64,000 nucleotides of DNA from Paraburkholderia sp. Tr-20389 (GCF_017104565.1 NZ_JAAGPD010000001.1:124001-188000), one strand, 5' to 3'; numbered from the stretch's first letter, positions 7,830-16,761 are shown. Made by a program: numbers and translations. Notes: generated by a model from the letters alone, not told the origin.

Positions 7830-7907
7830 CACATCTCGCGGCTGACCGCATCGAACGGCGTCACGAGAACGTGGACGGCCAGCCGCATCACCAAGGAGCG
7901 ATCTCTC

Positions 7908-8762
7908 ATGTTGAATTACCCTGCCGCTTATCAATCCACTCAGGGTTCGGCGCTCGACGTCGACAAGGCATTTTATGGACGCATCGCGGCGGAACAGGAC
8001 GGCCGCGAACTGATCGAGTCGATCGTGATTCCGATTCGTTCGGGGCAGGCGTGGACGGTGCCGGCAGGACACGTGTTCCGTATCGTGACGATCGAAGGGC
8101 CGCAGGTGGCCGACCTCAACATGTGGAACCTGCACAACCCGCGTGAACGGATGTGGGCGTCGCGCACGCGTCAGTTGCAGGCCGCGCACGTCAGCACCTT
8201 CGACCGTCTCTGGTCGACGCTGCCGTTTCTACGTCCGATGGTGACGATCACCGACGACAGCCTCGCCGATTACGGCATCGACGAACACGGCGGCCGGGTG
8301 CACGATCTGCTCGGCACGCGCTGCGATCCGTACGTCAACCGCATGCTGACGGGCGAAGATTTCCACTTCCACTGCCATTCGAATCTCACGCGCGCGGTGG
8401 CACCGTATGGACTGACCGAGTACGACGTGCACGACGTGCTCAACGTCTTTCAATGCACCGGCCTGAATCTCGACGACAAGTACTTCATGAAGGCATGCCC
8501 GGCGAAGAAGGGCGACTATCTGGAGTTCTTCGCGGAGATCGACTTGCTGTGCGCATTGTCGACCTGTCCCGGCGGCGATCTGTCGCTGCCGATGTGGGGT
8601 CCGGACGCGCGCGATCCGCTCGAAGTGTGCAGGCCGCTTGGCGTGGAAATCTATCGGCTTGCGCCACGCCTACTCGAAGGATGGTCGACGCCGCCCGTGG
8701 CTGCATACAAGGGGCTGCACGGGCAGGCGGTGCAGCAGCCGGAGTGGCATCGCGCGGGATGA
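7908..8762 (+). CDS. DUF1989 protein (urea-carboxylase-associated family)
   Basis: A 284-aa cytosolic protein. It shows the DUF1989 core: VPAGHVFRIVTIEGPQVADLN, then the central block GEDFHFHCHSNL and QCTGLNL, and near the C terminus LSTCPGGDLSLP and CRPLGVEIY. Several conserved Cys and His residues could ligate a metal. Some family members sit beside urea carboxylase, and CgdA/CgdB of guanidine degradation are carboxyguanidine deiminase subunits of this family, so an amidine- or amide-type hydrolysis is plausible. Here it lies 78 bp after the GntR gene in the ABC operon, so the imported compound may be its substrate. AGGAG precedes the ATG. Confidence 0.85.
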   Translation: MLNYPAAYQSTQGSALDVDKAFYGRIAAEQDGRELIESIVIPIRSGQAWTVPAGHVFRIVTIEGPQVADLNMWNLHNPRERMWASRTRQLQAAHVSTFDRLWSTLPFLRPMVTITDDSLADYGIDEHGGRVHDLLGTRCDPYVNRMLTGEDFHFHCHSNLTRAVAPYGLTEYDVHDVLNVFQCTGLNLDDKYFMKACPAKKGDYLEFFAEIDLLCALSTCPGGDLSLPMWGPDARDPLEVCRPLGVEIYRLAPRLLEGWSTPPVAAYKGLHGQAVQQPEWHRAG

Positions 8763-8877
8763 GCGTGCTCGACGGAAGCAGTTGCATGTAGAAACGCGGC
8801 GGCTTCCGCGCTTCGCTGCGTGAACCACGATGTCGCGCTTGCGGCGACGAAGGCGGATTGCCTCGATAACCCGTGAG

Positions 8878-9522
8878 TCAACCGTCCTTCGGATGAAGCG
8901 TTGCCGCCGCCCGCACGCGCATGACCGTTTGACGCGACGTGCCGAACCGGCGCGCGACTTCGCTGACGGACAGGCCTTTGCCGAGAAAGCGGACGATGCG
9001 CTCCTGATCCGTGCGCGACAGCGAAGCCGGTCTCCCCGTCGGGCGCCCGTTTGCCCGCGCCGTTTTCAGGCTGCTGGTGCTGCGCTCGCTGCGCGTCGCC
9101 GTCTCCATCCGGATGATCGCCCGCAGCGTCCTGGTGGCCGGTGGCTCCGGGCGCCGGGTGAGTTCGGCGCCGCCGAGTTCGACGCATCGTACGGCGATCT
9201 TTGCCTTACGGCACTGCATGAGCGTCCATAGCACGTCGCGCGCATTGCAGCCGAGCGACGACAGGTCCAGCACGACCAGCGCGTCCTCGGGAGCGATCCG
9301 GCGCAGCAGCGCGTTCAGTTCCATGCGCTCCGCTGCCGGCACGAAAGGCGGAACGTTGTCCACCGCGACGCGATTGAGCACGACGGTGTAGCCGGCACGG
9401 TCGAGGTCGATCAGTTCCTGCTCAGGGAACTGACGCGTGCGCGGGTTGTTGATATAGAAGTAGGTCTTTTGCGCGGGAACGTCCGGCGGCAACTGCGGCA
9501 GAATCGTCTTATTCGTGGCCAT
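8878..9522 (-). CDS. Serine-recombinase-like DNA-binding protein with all catalytic residues lost
   Basis: A 214-aa protein with a resolvase N-terminal fold (about 20-122) and an HTH_7-type domain (about 160-205: RPTGRPASLSRTDQERI, LSVSEVARRFGTSRQTVMR). Aligned to gamma-delta resolvase, the nucleophile region YARVS reads YINNP (residues 23-27), so Arg8 and Ser10 become Asn and Pro. The DRLGR motif reads SSLGC (88-92), so Asp67, Arg68 and Arg71 are all replaced. It therefore should not recombine DNA and may act as a regulator. Its ATG lies inside the end of the upstream receiver-like gene (14-bp overlap), so the two are translationally coupled. Confidence 0.8.
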   Translation of the reverse strand: MATNKTILPQLPPDVPAQKTYFYINNPRTRQFPEQELIDLDRAGYTVVLNRVAVDNVPPFVPAAERMELNALLRRIAPEDALVVLDLSSLGCNARDVLWTLMQCRKAKIAVRCVELGGAELTRRPEPPATRTLRAIIRMETATRSERSTSSLKTARANGRPTGRPASLSRTDQERIVRFLGKGLSVSEVARRFGTSRQTVMRVRAAATLHPKDG

Positions 9523-10093
9523 TGCCGAGAATTCCCTGCTGGATGATGGTGTCGATCGACGCGGGCTTCGCCAGCACCGCGTCGAAGCCGTCCCAGTCGT
9601 CGGACAGCAGCGCGGGCGGAACCATCGCGATCATACGGGTCGACGGGGTGACTTTGAGCCGGCTGATGGCCTGCGCGTCAGCCGGACCCGGTCTGCGTCC
9701 GAAATCGGCGATCACGGCGGAAGGCGGTTCGATCGGCCGTTCTTCATTCGATGGCAAGCTCGACGCGACGGCTGCCCTGAAACCCCGCAGGCGCAGCAGA
9801 AGCGCGATCGATTCCGCCACGTGCGAGTTGCCGTCCAGCACCACCACCAGTCTGTTCATGTGATGGCGATGGCTGTCGGCGATGGCCGCGCTGCGCAACG
9901 CGGCTTCGCTGCTCAGCCAGAGGAGCCGGGCCTCGTCATAGGCATACCTTGCCGAACGCAACGCTGCTTCGTCGGCATCCGGTCTGGCGGCCAGCGTCTG
10001 CAGACGTATCTGGGCCGCTTCGAGCCGCCTGAACGCTTTGTCGAACTGCGCCTTCGCATGGTCGACAGGATCGTTGCCGGTGTCGTTCGCCAC
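9509..10093 (-). CDS. Receiver-like (degenerate REC) protein with helical N terminus
   Basis: A 194-aa protein. The first ~75 residues are helical (KAQFDKAFRRLEAAQIRLQ, ARYAYDEARLLWLSSEAALR). Residues about 79-190 look like a response-regulator receiver: LVVVLDGN replaces the usual acidic pair DD, VIADFG keeps an Asp at the phosphoacceptor position, and LAKP keeps the Lys. A GTG start at 10093 is chosen because AGGAGG lies six bases before it; the ATG at 10132 has no such site. The gene overlaps the dead recombinase gene by 14 bp and follows the large CheB/CheR hybrid kinase gene on the same strand. Phosphorylation competence is uncertain. Confidence 0.7.
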   Translation of the reverse strand: MANDTGNDPVDHAKAQFDKAFRRLEAAQIRLQTLAARPDADEAALRSARYAYDEARLLWLSSEAALRSAAIADSHRHHMNRLVVVLDGNSHVAESIALLLRLRGFRAAVASSLPSNEERPIEPPSAVIADFGRRPGPADAQAISRLKVTPSTRMIAMVPPALLSDDWDGFDAVLAKPASIDTIIQQGILGNGHE

Positions 10094-10208
10094 CTGTTGC
10101 CTCCTTGAATCTCCTTTCGCGGCGGCCCGCACGGTTCAGCGCGGGCGGCCGGACGCGTCGTCGATCGAAGAGAACATGAACGCCCCGGCGATATGGCCCG
10201 GGCGGTTC

Positions 10209-13200
10209 CTAATTCCGCAAGCGCGAGAAAACATGGAGCAGATCCTCGAGCATGACGGGTTTATTCAGGTGCGCGTCGAAGCCGGCGTTTTCCGCCATCT
10301 TCACATCGGCTTCCTGGCCAAAACCGCTGAGCGCGATGCAGATCACGGATTTCAGCCCAGGCTCTTCGCGCAGCTTGCCGACGAACTCGAACCCGTCCAT
10401 GCCGTGCATGCCGATATCGGACAGGACGACATCGGGTACGTCGCCGTTGAGCATCGCCAGTGCTTCTTCGCCGCTCGTCGCGGTTTGCACGACGGCGCCC
10501 TCGCTTTCGAGCAACAGCTTGAAGGTTTCGATGGTTGCCGCGTCGTCGTCGACCATCAGAACGCGGACGCCGTGCAGCGAATCCACCGGCGCATTGCCAT
10601 CGACGCCGCTTGCATAGGAGAGCGTGCGATGCGTCGGCAGCGTGACCGTGAACGTCGAGCCTCGGCCCACGCCTTCCGATTCCGCGCGCACGGCGCCGCC
10701 ATGCAGATTCACGAGGTCCCTGACGAGCGCGAGGCCGATGCCGAGGCCCGCGCGGCGCGTCATCGGATCGCGGCTTTGCTGGAACATCTCGAAGATATGC
10801 GGCAGCAGCGACGGCTCGATGCCATTGCCCGTGTCCGACACGCGCAGCACCGCTTCGGCATACTCGTTGACTTGCAGCGAGACATCGACCGAACCGCGGC
10901 TTGTGAACTTCAACGCGTTGCTGACCAGGTTCCAGACAATCTGCTCGACGCGCGTGAGATCGGCATGGACGATCACGGGCGACGCCGCCATCGTGACATT
11001 GAGGGTGAGGCCGCGCTGACGCGCGTCGTCCTGAACCGCATTGCAGACGCGCTGCACGATCTCTCGCATATCGACCACGGTGCGGACGATCGACAGCTTG
11101 CCCGTGCGTACGCGCGAGATGTCGAGCAGGTCGTCGATGATCTGCGCCTGGCCGATCACCGTGCGGCGGATCGTATCGGCCGCGCGCGAGATATTCAGGC
11201 TCTGCCGCGTTTCCGGCGCGCGCGCGATGAGTTCCGCGCTGGCGGAGATCAGATTGAGGGGATGCTTCAGTTCGTGCGACACGACGGCGAGAAATTCGTC
11301 GCGGCGCCGCTGGGCATCCCGCTCGGTGGTGGCGCTCAGCAATTCGTTCTGGGTGCCGCGCTCGGTCTCCGCGTGGCCGAATTCGCCGAGATCGCGCGCG
11401 ATCTTCGCGAAGCCGCTGACGCCCGCTTCGTCCAGACGCGACAGCACGCCGCTCGCGAAGAAGCGCGTGCCGTCCTTGCGTACGTGCCAGCGTTCCTCTT
11501 CCGTGCGGCCGTTCAGGCGAGCTTCCGCGAATTCGGCCTGCGCGATATTGCTCGCACGGTCTTCCTCTGTGGACAGCACGTCGGCGGATTTGCCGAGCAT
11601 TTCTGCTTCCGTATAACCGAAGATCCGCTCGGCGCCCGCATTCCAGCTCGTCACGAGGCCGTCGTCGTCGAACGTGATGATCGCGTAGTCCCTGGTGCCT
11701 GCCACGATGCGCATGCGCCGCTCGCCCTCGCGCAGACGGTCTTCCGCCTGGCGGCGGCCCGTGATGTCGATGAACGAGAGCACGGCGCCGTCGATGCGGT
11801 CTTCCGTCGTGCGGTACGGCACGAAGCGCGCGAGATACCAGCGGCCGTCGTTGCTCTTCAGTTCGCGTTCGATCAGGCGTAGAGAATCGAAGGCCTCCGC
11901 CGCATCGTCCGCGAGCTTGTCGTATTCGAGCCGGTGCGTGATGTCGAGCAGCGAACGGCCGATGTCCGACGGGATGATGCTGAAGACGTCCGTGGCCCGC
12001 GGCGTGTAGCGCTTGATGCAGATATTGCGGTCGACGAAGATCGTGCCGATGTCGTTGGCGGCGATCAGGTTCTGCAGGTCGTCGTTGATCTTGCCCGTTT
12101 CCTCGACCTTCGACTTGAGTTCCGCGTTGACCGTGGTGAGCTCTTCGTTGATCGACTGCAGTTCTTCCTTGCTCGTTTCGAGCTCTTCCGTCGCCGAGCG
12201 CAGTTCTTCGTTGATTGCCTGCAGTTCTTCGTTGGAGGCCTTCAGTTCTTCCGTCGACGTTTCCGATTGTTCAATGGTCGATTGCAACTGTTCCTTCGTG
12301 CGTTGCAGCTCGCGTTCGAGCTGGGTGATGATCGGGTCTTTCTGTGCGTCGGATGCCGACGTTTCCGAGCCGCCCATGCTGTCTTCGACTTCGTCGAACA
12401 GCACCAGTACGAAGTCCGCATTCGCTTCGGGATCGTGCACGGGGCGCGCCGTCATGTTGACGAAATACGAACGTCCCTCGCGCTCGATCCGCACCCGGCG
12501 CGCCTCGACGCTGCGATTCGTGTGCAGCGCCTGATAGATCGCCGTGCGCAATTCGAGCCGCAGCTCGGCGCGCACCACGGCGACGATGTTGTGCGACGGC
12601 TCGCCGCCCGAATACTGCAGGAAGCGGCCCGCGCGATCGGAGAGATGGACGATTTCGGAGTCGCGGCTCACGAGCACGCTGGGCGGCGCGTATTGTTCGA
12701 CGAGGCGCTGATGCAGATCGCCGAACGAGAAGCGGCGGCGTCCCGGCGGCTGCACCGTCGCCACGATGGGCCGCGCGCTCGCCATACCGGAGATCGCGAC
12801 GGGCACGGGCGTATCGCCGCGCACGGCCATGTTCGCGCGATAGATGCGGTTGCGCTTGTCGATCACGCTGAACATCGAGCTGACGCTGTCGGCCGATTCC
12901 GAACTGCCGAGAAACAGCACGCCGCCCGGCCGCAGCGCGAAATGGAACATCCTGAGAATCTCGATCTGCGCTTCGCGGTCGAGATAGATCAGCAGATTGC
13001 GGCAGCAGATCAGATCGAGCCGGGAGAAGGGCGGGTCGCTCAGCACGTTGTGGTGCGCGAACAGCATGTGCTCGCGCAGTTCTTTCTTCACGCGATAGTG
13101 CGCGGCGTCCTTCGAAAAGAACTGGCGCACGCGGGACGCCGTCACGTCGGCAAGAATCGAGTCGGGATAGAGGCCTGTGCGCGCGAATGAAATGGCGCGC

Positions 13201-14288
13201 TCGTCGATGTCGGTGGCGAACACCTGGAACGAGATGCCTTCCGCCGATTTGAGCGAGCGCTCCTGCAACAGCATGGCCAGCGAATAGGCCTCTTCGCCCG
13301 TGGCGCAGCCGACCGACCACGTGCGGATCCGGTCCTGCTCGCCGCGCCCCTCGAACAGTTGCGGCAGCACTTCGCGCTCCAGCACCTCGAACGCTTCCTT
13401 GTCGCGGAAGAAGTTGGTCACGCTGATCAGCATGTCCTGCAGCAGCGCCTGGGTTTCGTCCGGATGCAGGTGCAGGTGGTCGCGGTAGGCCTGGAGGTCG
13501 GTGATGCCGTTGACCTGCAGGCGCCGCTCGATGCGGCGCAGGACGGTGGCCCGCTTGTAATGGCGGAAGTCGTGCCCCGTGCGCGTGCGCAGAATGACCA
13601 TGATTTCGCGCAGCGCGCGCTCGGCGGCCTCGTTGGAGATGGTTTCATCGCGCTCGTCGCTCTCGACGTTGGGCAGATGGATCTCCTTCGCCGTGACCCA
13701 CAGGTCGAGCAGGCGCTGCGGCATTTCGGCGGCCGTCAGCACGAAATCGACCATGCCCGTCGCGATCGCGCTGCGCGGCATGCTGTCGTATTCGGCCTCG
13801 GCGGGATCCTGGGCGAGCGTGATGCCGCCCATCTCCTTGACGCGCGACAGTCCGACCGAACCGTCCGAACCCGCGCCCGAGAGCACGATGCCGATCGCCC
13901 GTTCACGATGAACTTCCGCGAGCGTGCGGAAGAACAGATCGATCGCCGCGCGGCGGCCGTCGTCCGGCTGTCTGTGCGTGACGCGCAGGTAGTCGTCGAC
14001 CATGGTCAGTTCGAGCGACGGCGCGATCAGATACACATGGTTGGGCTCGATGGGGGTGGGGCTCGTGACTTCCAGCACGGGCATGTCGGTGGCCTTCTGG
14101 AGCAGCGAGGCCAGATTGCTTTCGTGATCGGGCGCCAGATGGACGATCACCACGAATGCCATCGACGTGTGGGCGGGCAACGCTTCGAAGAACTCCCGGA
14201 GTGCGCTCAGTCCACCCGCAGAAGCACCAATACCCACGATCGGGAAATTGGCCTGGCTGGGCAGTGTCTGTGCACGTTTTTTCGGCAT
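10209..14288 (-). CDS. CheB-CheR-PAS hybrid histidine kinase with C-terminal receiver
   Basis: A 1359-aa multidomain signalling protein. In order: CheB-like methylesterase (about 15-195; Ser in GIGASAGG, His in VIVHLAPDH, Asp in SGAGSDGS); CheR methyltransferase (about 215-480; SVGCATGEEAYSLAML); PAS (about 520-630); a long coiled coil (about 650-730; repeated EELQSINEEL-type units); two further PAS domains (about 740-970); HisKA with VSHELKHPLN (phosphoacceptor near His1005); HATPase with N-box NLVSNALKF (near 1119) and G-boxes DTGNGI and GLGIGLAL; and a receiver (VRVLMVDDD, phosphoacceptor Asp in VVLSDIGM near 1290, Lys in LNKP). No transmembrane segment is seen. Similar hybrids act in general stress or biofilm signalling; the input here is unknown. 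Confidence 0.93.
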   Translation of the reverse strand: MPKKRAQTLPSQANFPIVGIGASAGGLSALREFFEALPAHTSMAFVVIVHLAPDHESNLASLLQKATDMPVLEVTSPTPIEPNHVYLIAPSLELTMVDDYLRVTHRQPDDGRRAAIDLFFRTLAEVHRERAIGIVLSGAGSDGSVGLSRVKEMGGITLAQDPAEAEYDSMPRSAIATGMVDFVLTAAEMPQRLLDLWVTAKEIHLPNVESDERDETISNEAAERALREIMVILRTRTGHDFRHYKRATVLRRIERRLQVNGITDLQAYRDHLHLHPDETQALLQDMLISVTNFFRDKEAFEVLEREVLPQLFEGRGEQDRIRTWSVGCATGEEAYSLAMLLQERSLKSAEGISFQVFATDIDERAISFARTGLYPDSILADVTASRVRQFFSKDAAHYRVKKELREHMLFAHHNVLSDPPFSRLDLICCRNLLIYLDREAQIEILRMFHFALRPGGVLFLGSSESADSVSSMFSVIDKRNRIYRANMAVRGDTPVPVAISGMASARPIVATVQPPGRRRFSFGDLHQRLVEQYAPPSVLVSRDSEIVHLSDRAGRFLQYSGGEPSHNIVAVVRAELRLELRTAIYQALHTNRSVEARRVRIEREGRSYFVNMTARPVHDPEANADFVLVLFDEVEDSMGGSETSASDAQKDPIITQLERELQRTKEQLQSTIEQSETSTEELKASNEELQAINEELRSATEELETSKEELQSINEELTTVNAELKSKVEETGKINDDLQNLIAANDIGTIFVDRNICIKRYTPRATDVFSIIPSDIGRSLLDITHRLEYDKLADDAAEAFDSLRLIERELKSNDGRWYLARFVPYRTTEDRIDGAVLSFIDITGRRQAEDRLREGERRMRIVAGTRDYAIITFDDDGLVTSWNAGAERIFGYTEAEMLGKSADVLSTEEDRASNIAQAEFAEARLNGRTEEERWHVRKDGTRFFASGVLSRLDEAGVSGFAKIARDLGEFGHAETERGTQNELLSATTERDAQRRRDEFLAVVSHELKHPLNLISASAELIARAPETRQSLNISRAADTIRRTVIGQAQIIDDLLDISRVRTGKLSIVRTVVDMREIVQRVCNAVQDDARQRGLTLNVTMAASPVIVHADLTRVEQIVWNLVSNALKFTSRGSVDVSLQVNEYAEAVLRVSDTGNGIEPSLLPHIFEMFQQSRDPMTRRAGLGIGLALVRDLVNLHGGAVRAESEGVGRGSTFTVTLPTHRTLSYASGVDGNAPVDSLHGVRVLMVDDDAATIETFKLLLESEGAVVQTATSGEEALAMLNGDVPDVVLSDIGMHGMDGFEFVGKLREEPGLKSVICIALSGFGQEADVKMAENAGFDAHLNKPVMLEDLLHVFSRLRN

Positions 14289-14370
14289 GGCCGCATGTCC
14301 ATTAGAGAATAGGGTCCGCCGCTGGTGTCAGGCCGCGCGAGCCGGCCTTGCACCCAGGCGTAGACCGCTA

Positions 14371-15363
14371 TTATCGCTCTAGCAGGAGCGACTGCAAGAG
14401 TCCTGCCGCCTCGTTCGCGCGGCGCGCTATCTCTTCTTCACGCGTTTGTGCGGCCGTGTCGCCTTGCTTGCCGAAAAACTCTCCCAGTGCGCGGCTCGCC
14501 ATCTCGCGCTCCTGTAGCGCGCGCATGGCATCCTGCAGCGAGCGCTCGACGTCGTCCCTGCGGCCCGACTCCAGCGATCCGGCCGTGTAGGCGTGTCCCG
14601 TATGGCATCGAAAGCGCAGCAGTCGGGAGCCCTTCACCTGCCATAGCGAGCCGCTGCAGTCCGGGCAGGTGAACATGGACGGTACGGCGATCTCCTGCAG
14701 TGCGCGCACGGGCGACCGGTCGCCGATCCATGCGTGCTGCTCGGTCGCGATCCGCCGGCGGGCGGCGGCGTGCCGCTCGCCCTCGGCCTTTCCCGGCGCG
14801 TGCGGTGTGCCGCCCGCGAGTCGCACGAGGCATGCAACGAGCGTGGTGAGGGGCAGGATGTAATCGGCAAAGGGTGACGCGTTCAGCGGCATGTCGCGCG
14901 CAAACGCGTCGGCGGGATCCTGGACCAGCGTCGCGCCGCCGCAGGCCTGAATCGCTTCGAGTCCGGCCGAGCCGTCGTCGAGGAGACCGGTGAGTATGAC
15001 GCCGATCGCGCGCGAGCCCATCTCGGTCGCGGCGCTGCGAAACAGTGGATCGATGGCGGGCCGCGCAAAGTTTTCCTTTGCGCCGTGCACGAGACGCAAG
15101 CGCGTCCCTTCGACGATCAGATGCCGGTCTGGCGGGGCCACGTAAATTTTGCCGCGCTTGTAGACATCGCCATCCTCGGCGTGACTCGCTTCGAGCGGGC
15201 CGGAACCGTTGAGCAGGGAGGGCAGCAGGCTCTGATGCGAGCCCACGTGCAGCACGATGGCAATGGTCGCGGGGAGGTCGGGGGGGAGCCGGGACGCGAG
15301 GTCGCGCAGCGCGTCGACACCGCCCGCCGACGCGCCTATCGCGATGAAATCTCGGTGGGTCAA
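14371..15363 (-). CDS. Stand-alone CheB-type methylesterase with C-terminal Cys-rich domain
   Basis: A 330-aa protein. Residues about 1-185 are a CheB catalytic domain without a receiver: Ser in IAIGASAGGVDAL, His in IVLHVGSHQ, and Asp in LTGLLDDGSAG. The C-terminal part has a zinc-ribbon-like pair, CPDCSGSLWQ and FRCHTGHAYT (about 231-262), followed by a helical tail (LQDAMRALQEREMASRALGE). This architecture is usual for chemosensory-like CheB proteins outside the chemotaxis operon, often next to CheB/CheR hybrid kinases, as here (82 bp from the hybrid gene, same strand). The substrate receptor is not evident. Confidence 0.9.
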   Translation of the reverse strand: MTHRDFIAIGASAGGVDALRDLASRLPPDLPATIAIVLHVGSHQSLLPSLLNGSGPLEASHAEDGDVYKRGKIYVAPPDRHLIVEGTRLRLVHGAKENFARPAIDPLFRSAATEMGSRAIGVILTGLLDDGSAGLEAIQACGGATLVQDPADAFARDMPLNASPFADYILPLTTLVACLVRLAGGTPHAPGKAEGERHAAARRRIATEQHAWIGDRSPVRALQEIAVPSMFTCPDCSGSLWQVKGSRLLRFRCHTGHAYTAGSLESGRRDDVERSLQDAMRALQEREMASRALGEFFGKQGDTAAQTREEEIARRANEAAGLLQSLLLER

Positions 15364-15446
15364 AGTGCCTCCGGTTCGCCTGAACCTCTATCCTTAGCAA
15401 TCCGCATGCCTCGGTTTTTCGGCGAGCACGGAGGAACGGACAACTC

Positions 15447-16244
15447 CTATCCCACCAGCAACGATTGACCTCCGTCGATCCAGACGGGCGTCCCTGTGAT
15501 GTAGCGCGCGCGGTCCGAGACGAGAAACGCCACCATCTCCGCGATGTCGTCGCCAGTGCCTGCCGCGCCGTCCGTCAGCGGGATCTTGCCGTCGGGGTAG
15601 TGCGCGGGCTCCGATGCCTCGGCGTTCGAGCGGGCCCGCGTGTTCTCGTTAATCTTCGATTCGATTTTGCCCGGGCATACGACATTGACGCGGATCTTGT
15701 GCTTCGCGAGCTCCAGCGCGACCATCTGGCCGAGCGCGAGCAGGCCGCCCTTGGTGGTCGAATACGCGGATGCGCCGCCGTGGCTGAATACACGCGTGCC
15801 GTTGATCGACGAAATGATGATGATCGAGCCTTGGCCCGCGCGTTTCAGATGCGGCACGGTGTAGTGCAGTGTGAGGTAAGTGCCGCGCAGATTGGTGTTC
15901 AGCGTGTTGTCCCATTCGTCGGGTTGCAACTCGTCGATGGGCGCCCACACGCCGTTGATGCCGGCGTTGGCGACAACGATGTCGAGTGCGCCGAAGTGCG
16001 CGATGCCGCGCTCGATGGCTGCCTTGAAACCGGCGTCGTCGCGCAGGTCGGCCGTGATCCCGAACGCGGTGCCGCCTGCCTGCTGAATGGCATCGACCGT
16101 CGAGCGGGTCTCTTCGTCCTTGTGCGCATGGAGGATCACGCGCGCGCCTTCGGCGGCCATCCTGAGCGCGCATGCCTTGCCGATCCCCGACCCGGCCCCC
16201 GTCACGAGCGCGACCTGGTCCTTCAGATCCATTCGGGTCTCCAT
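15447..16244 (-). CDS. SDR-family NAD(P)-dependent oxidoreductase
   Basis: A 265-aa classical short-chain dehydrogenase/reductase. The cofactor loop is VTGAGSGIGKA; NAG is in VVANAGING; the catalytic Ser is in IIISSINGT and the Tyr/Lys pair in SAYSTTKGG. The C-terminal SDR end is ITGTPVWIDGGQSLLVG. Sequence style is that of glucose-1-dehydrogenase or general-stress SDRs, but the substrate is not predictable. The start at 16244 has GGGAGA eight bases upstream; a farther in-frame ATG at 16274 lacks this and would overlap the upstream small gene. It ends a probable three-gene unit with the CxxCxGxG protein and the 80-aa protein. Confidence 0.9.
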   Translation of the reverse strand: METRMDLKDQVALVTGAGSGIGKACALRMAAEGARVILHAHKDEETRSTVDAIQQAGGTAFGITADLRDDAGFKAAIERGIAHFGALDIVVANAGINGVWAPIDELQPDEWDNTLNTNLRGTYLTLHYTVPHLKRAGQGSIIIISSINGTRVFSHGGASAYSTTKGGLLALGQMVALELAKHKIRVNVVCPGKIESKINENTRARSNAEASEPAHYPDGKIPLTDGAAGTGDDIAEMVAFLVSDRARYITGTPVWIDGGQSLLVG

Positions 16245-16263
16245 ATTCGAGTCTCCCTGGTCG

Positions 16264-16434
16264 TTATCCGCCACCGATGCCTTGCAGCACCTTGCCGGTT
16301 CCGTTGCACACGCTGCAACGTTGTCCTTCGACGCTGCCCGTGCCGTGGCACGCGCGGCATGTGTCTTCGCCGATTCCCGGGGCGTCGCGCGGTCCCTCGT
16401 CGCCGGGGCTCCGCGGTGGCTGGTCTGGTTGCAT
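16264..16434 (-). CDS. 56-aa CxxCxGxG zinc-finger protein, DnaJ-central-domain-like
   Basis: A very small soluble protein. After a Pro/Asp-rich start (MQPDQPPRSPGDEGP) it has two CxxCxGxG repeats, CRACHGTG and CSVCNGTG, separated by eight residues (SVEGQRXX pattern). This is the zinc-binding unit of the DnaJ cysteine-rich domain, here on its own. The start at 16434 has GGAGG five bases upstream. It lies 19 bp before the SDR gene on the same strand. It probably binds one zinc and may be a chaperone-like or redox stress protein; this is inference. Confidence 0.75.
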   Translation of the reverse strand: MQPDQPPRSPGDEGPRDAPGIGEDTCRACHGTGSVEGQRCSVCNGTGKVLQGIGGG

Positions 16435-16518
16435 GTCGGCCTCCATTCGGTTCGTGAGTTCGGATCGATTGCTTCGACGTCGCAAGTGATATTCCCGTTG
16501 AACGGGCAATACCACGCA

Positions 16519-16761
16519 TCACATGGCCGTGTCGCCGCCGAGCGAAGGAGAGATCGTGCTGTCGCGATTGGGATCGTCGGCGCGCTCGTCCGGACGCACG
16601 GGTCTCATCGACACGGGCGGATGATCGCGATGACAGCTTTCGATACTGCCGTTGACGAGACATTGCTGGAACGCGTCGGCATCTTCCTTCTTTGCAAATG
16701 TGTAGGAGGTCTGCTCGACCTGGAGCTCGGTATCCGATGTGCGTATCGTCGTGATGCTCAT
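16519..16761 (-). CDS. Hypothetical 80-aa protein
   Basis: No family was recognised. The first half looks folded (MSITTIRTSDTELQVEQTSY, FAKKEDADAFQQCLVNG); the second half is polar and probably disordered (RPVRPDERADDPNRD). The start at 16761 has GGGAG six bases upstream, whereas the ATG at 16842 has none. It precedes the CxxCxGxG gene by about 84 bp on the same strand and may belong to the same stress-type unit. Confidence 0.6.
   Translation of the reverse strand: MSITTIRTSDTELQVEQTSYTFAKKEDADAFQQCLVNGSIESCHRDHPPVSMRPVRPDERADDPNRDSTISPSLGGDTAM

Noticed and set aside
8878-9522. Mobile element or integron call for the recombinase-like gene
   Set aside because: No inverted repeats, res site or partner transposase were seen nearby, and the catalytic residues are absent.
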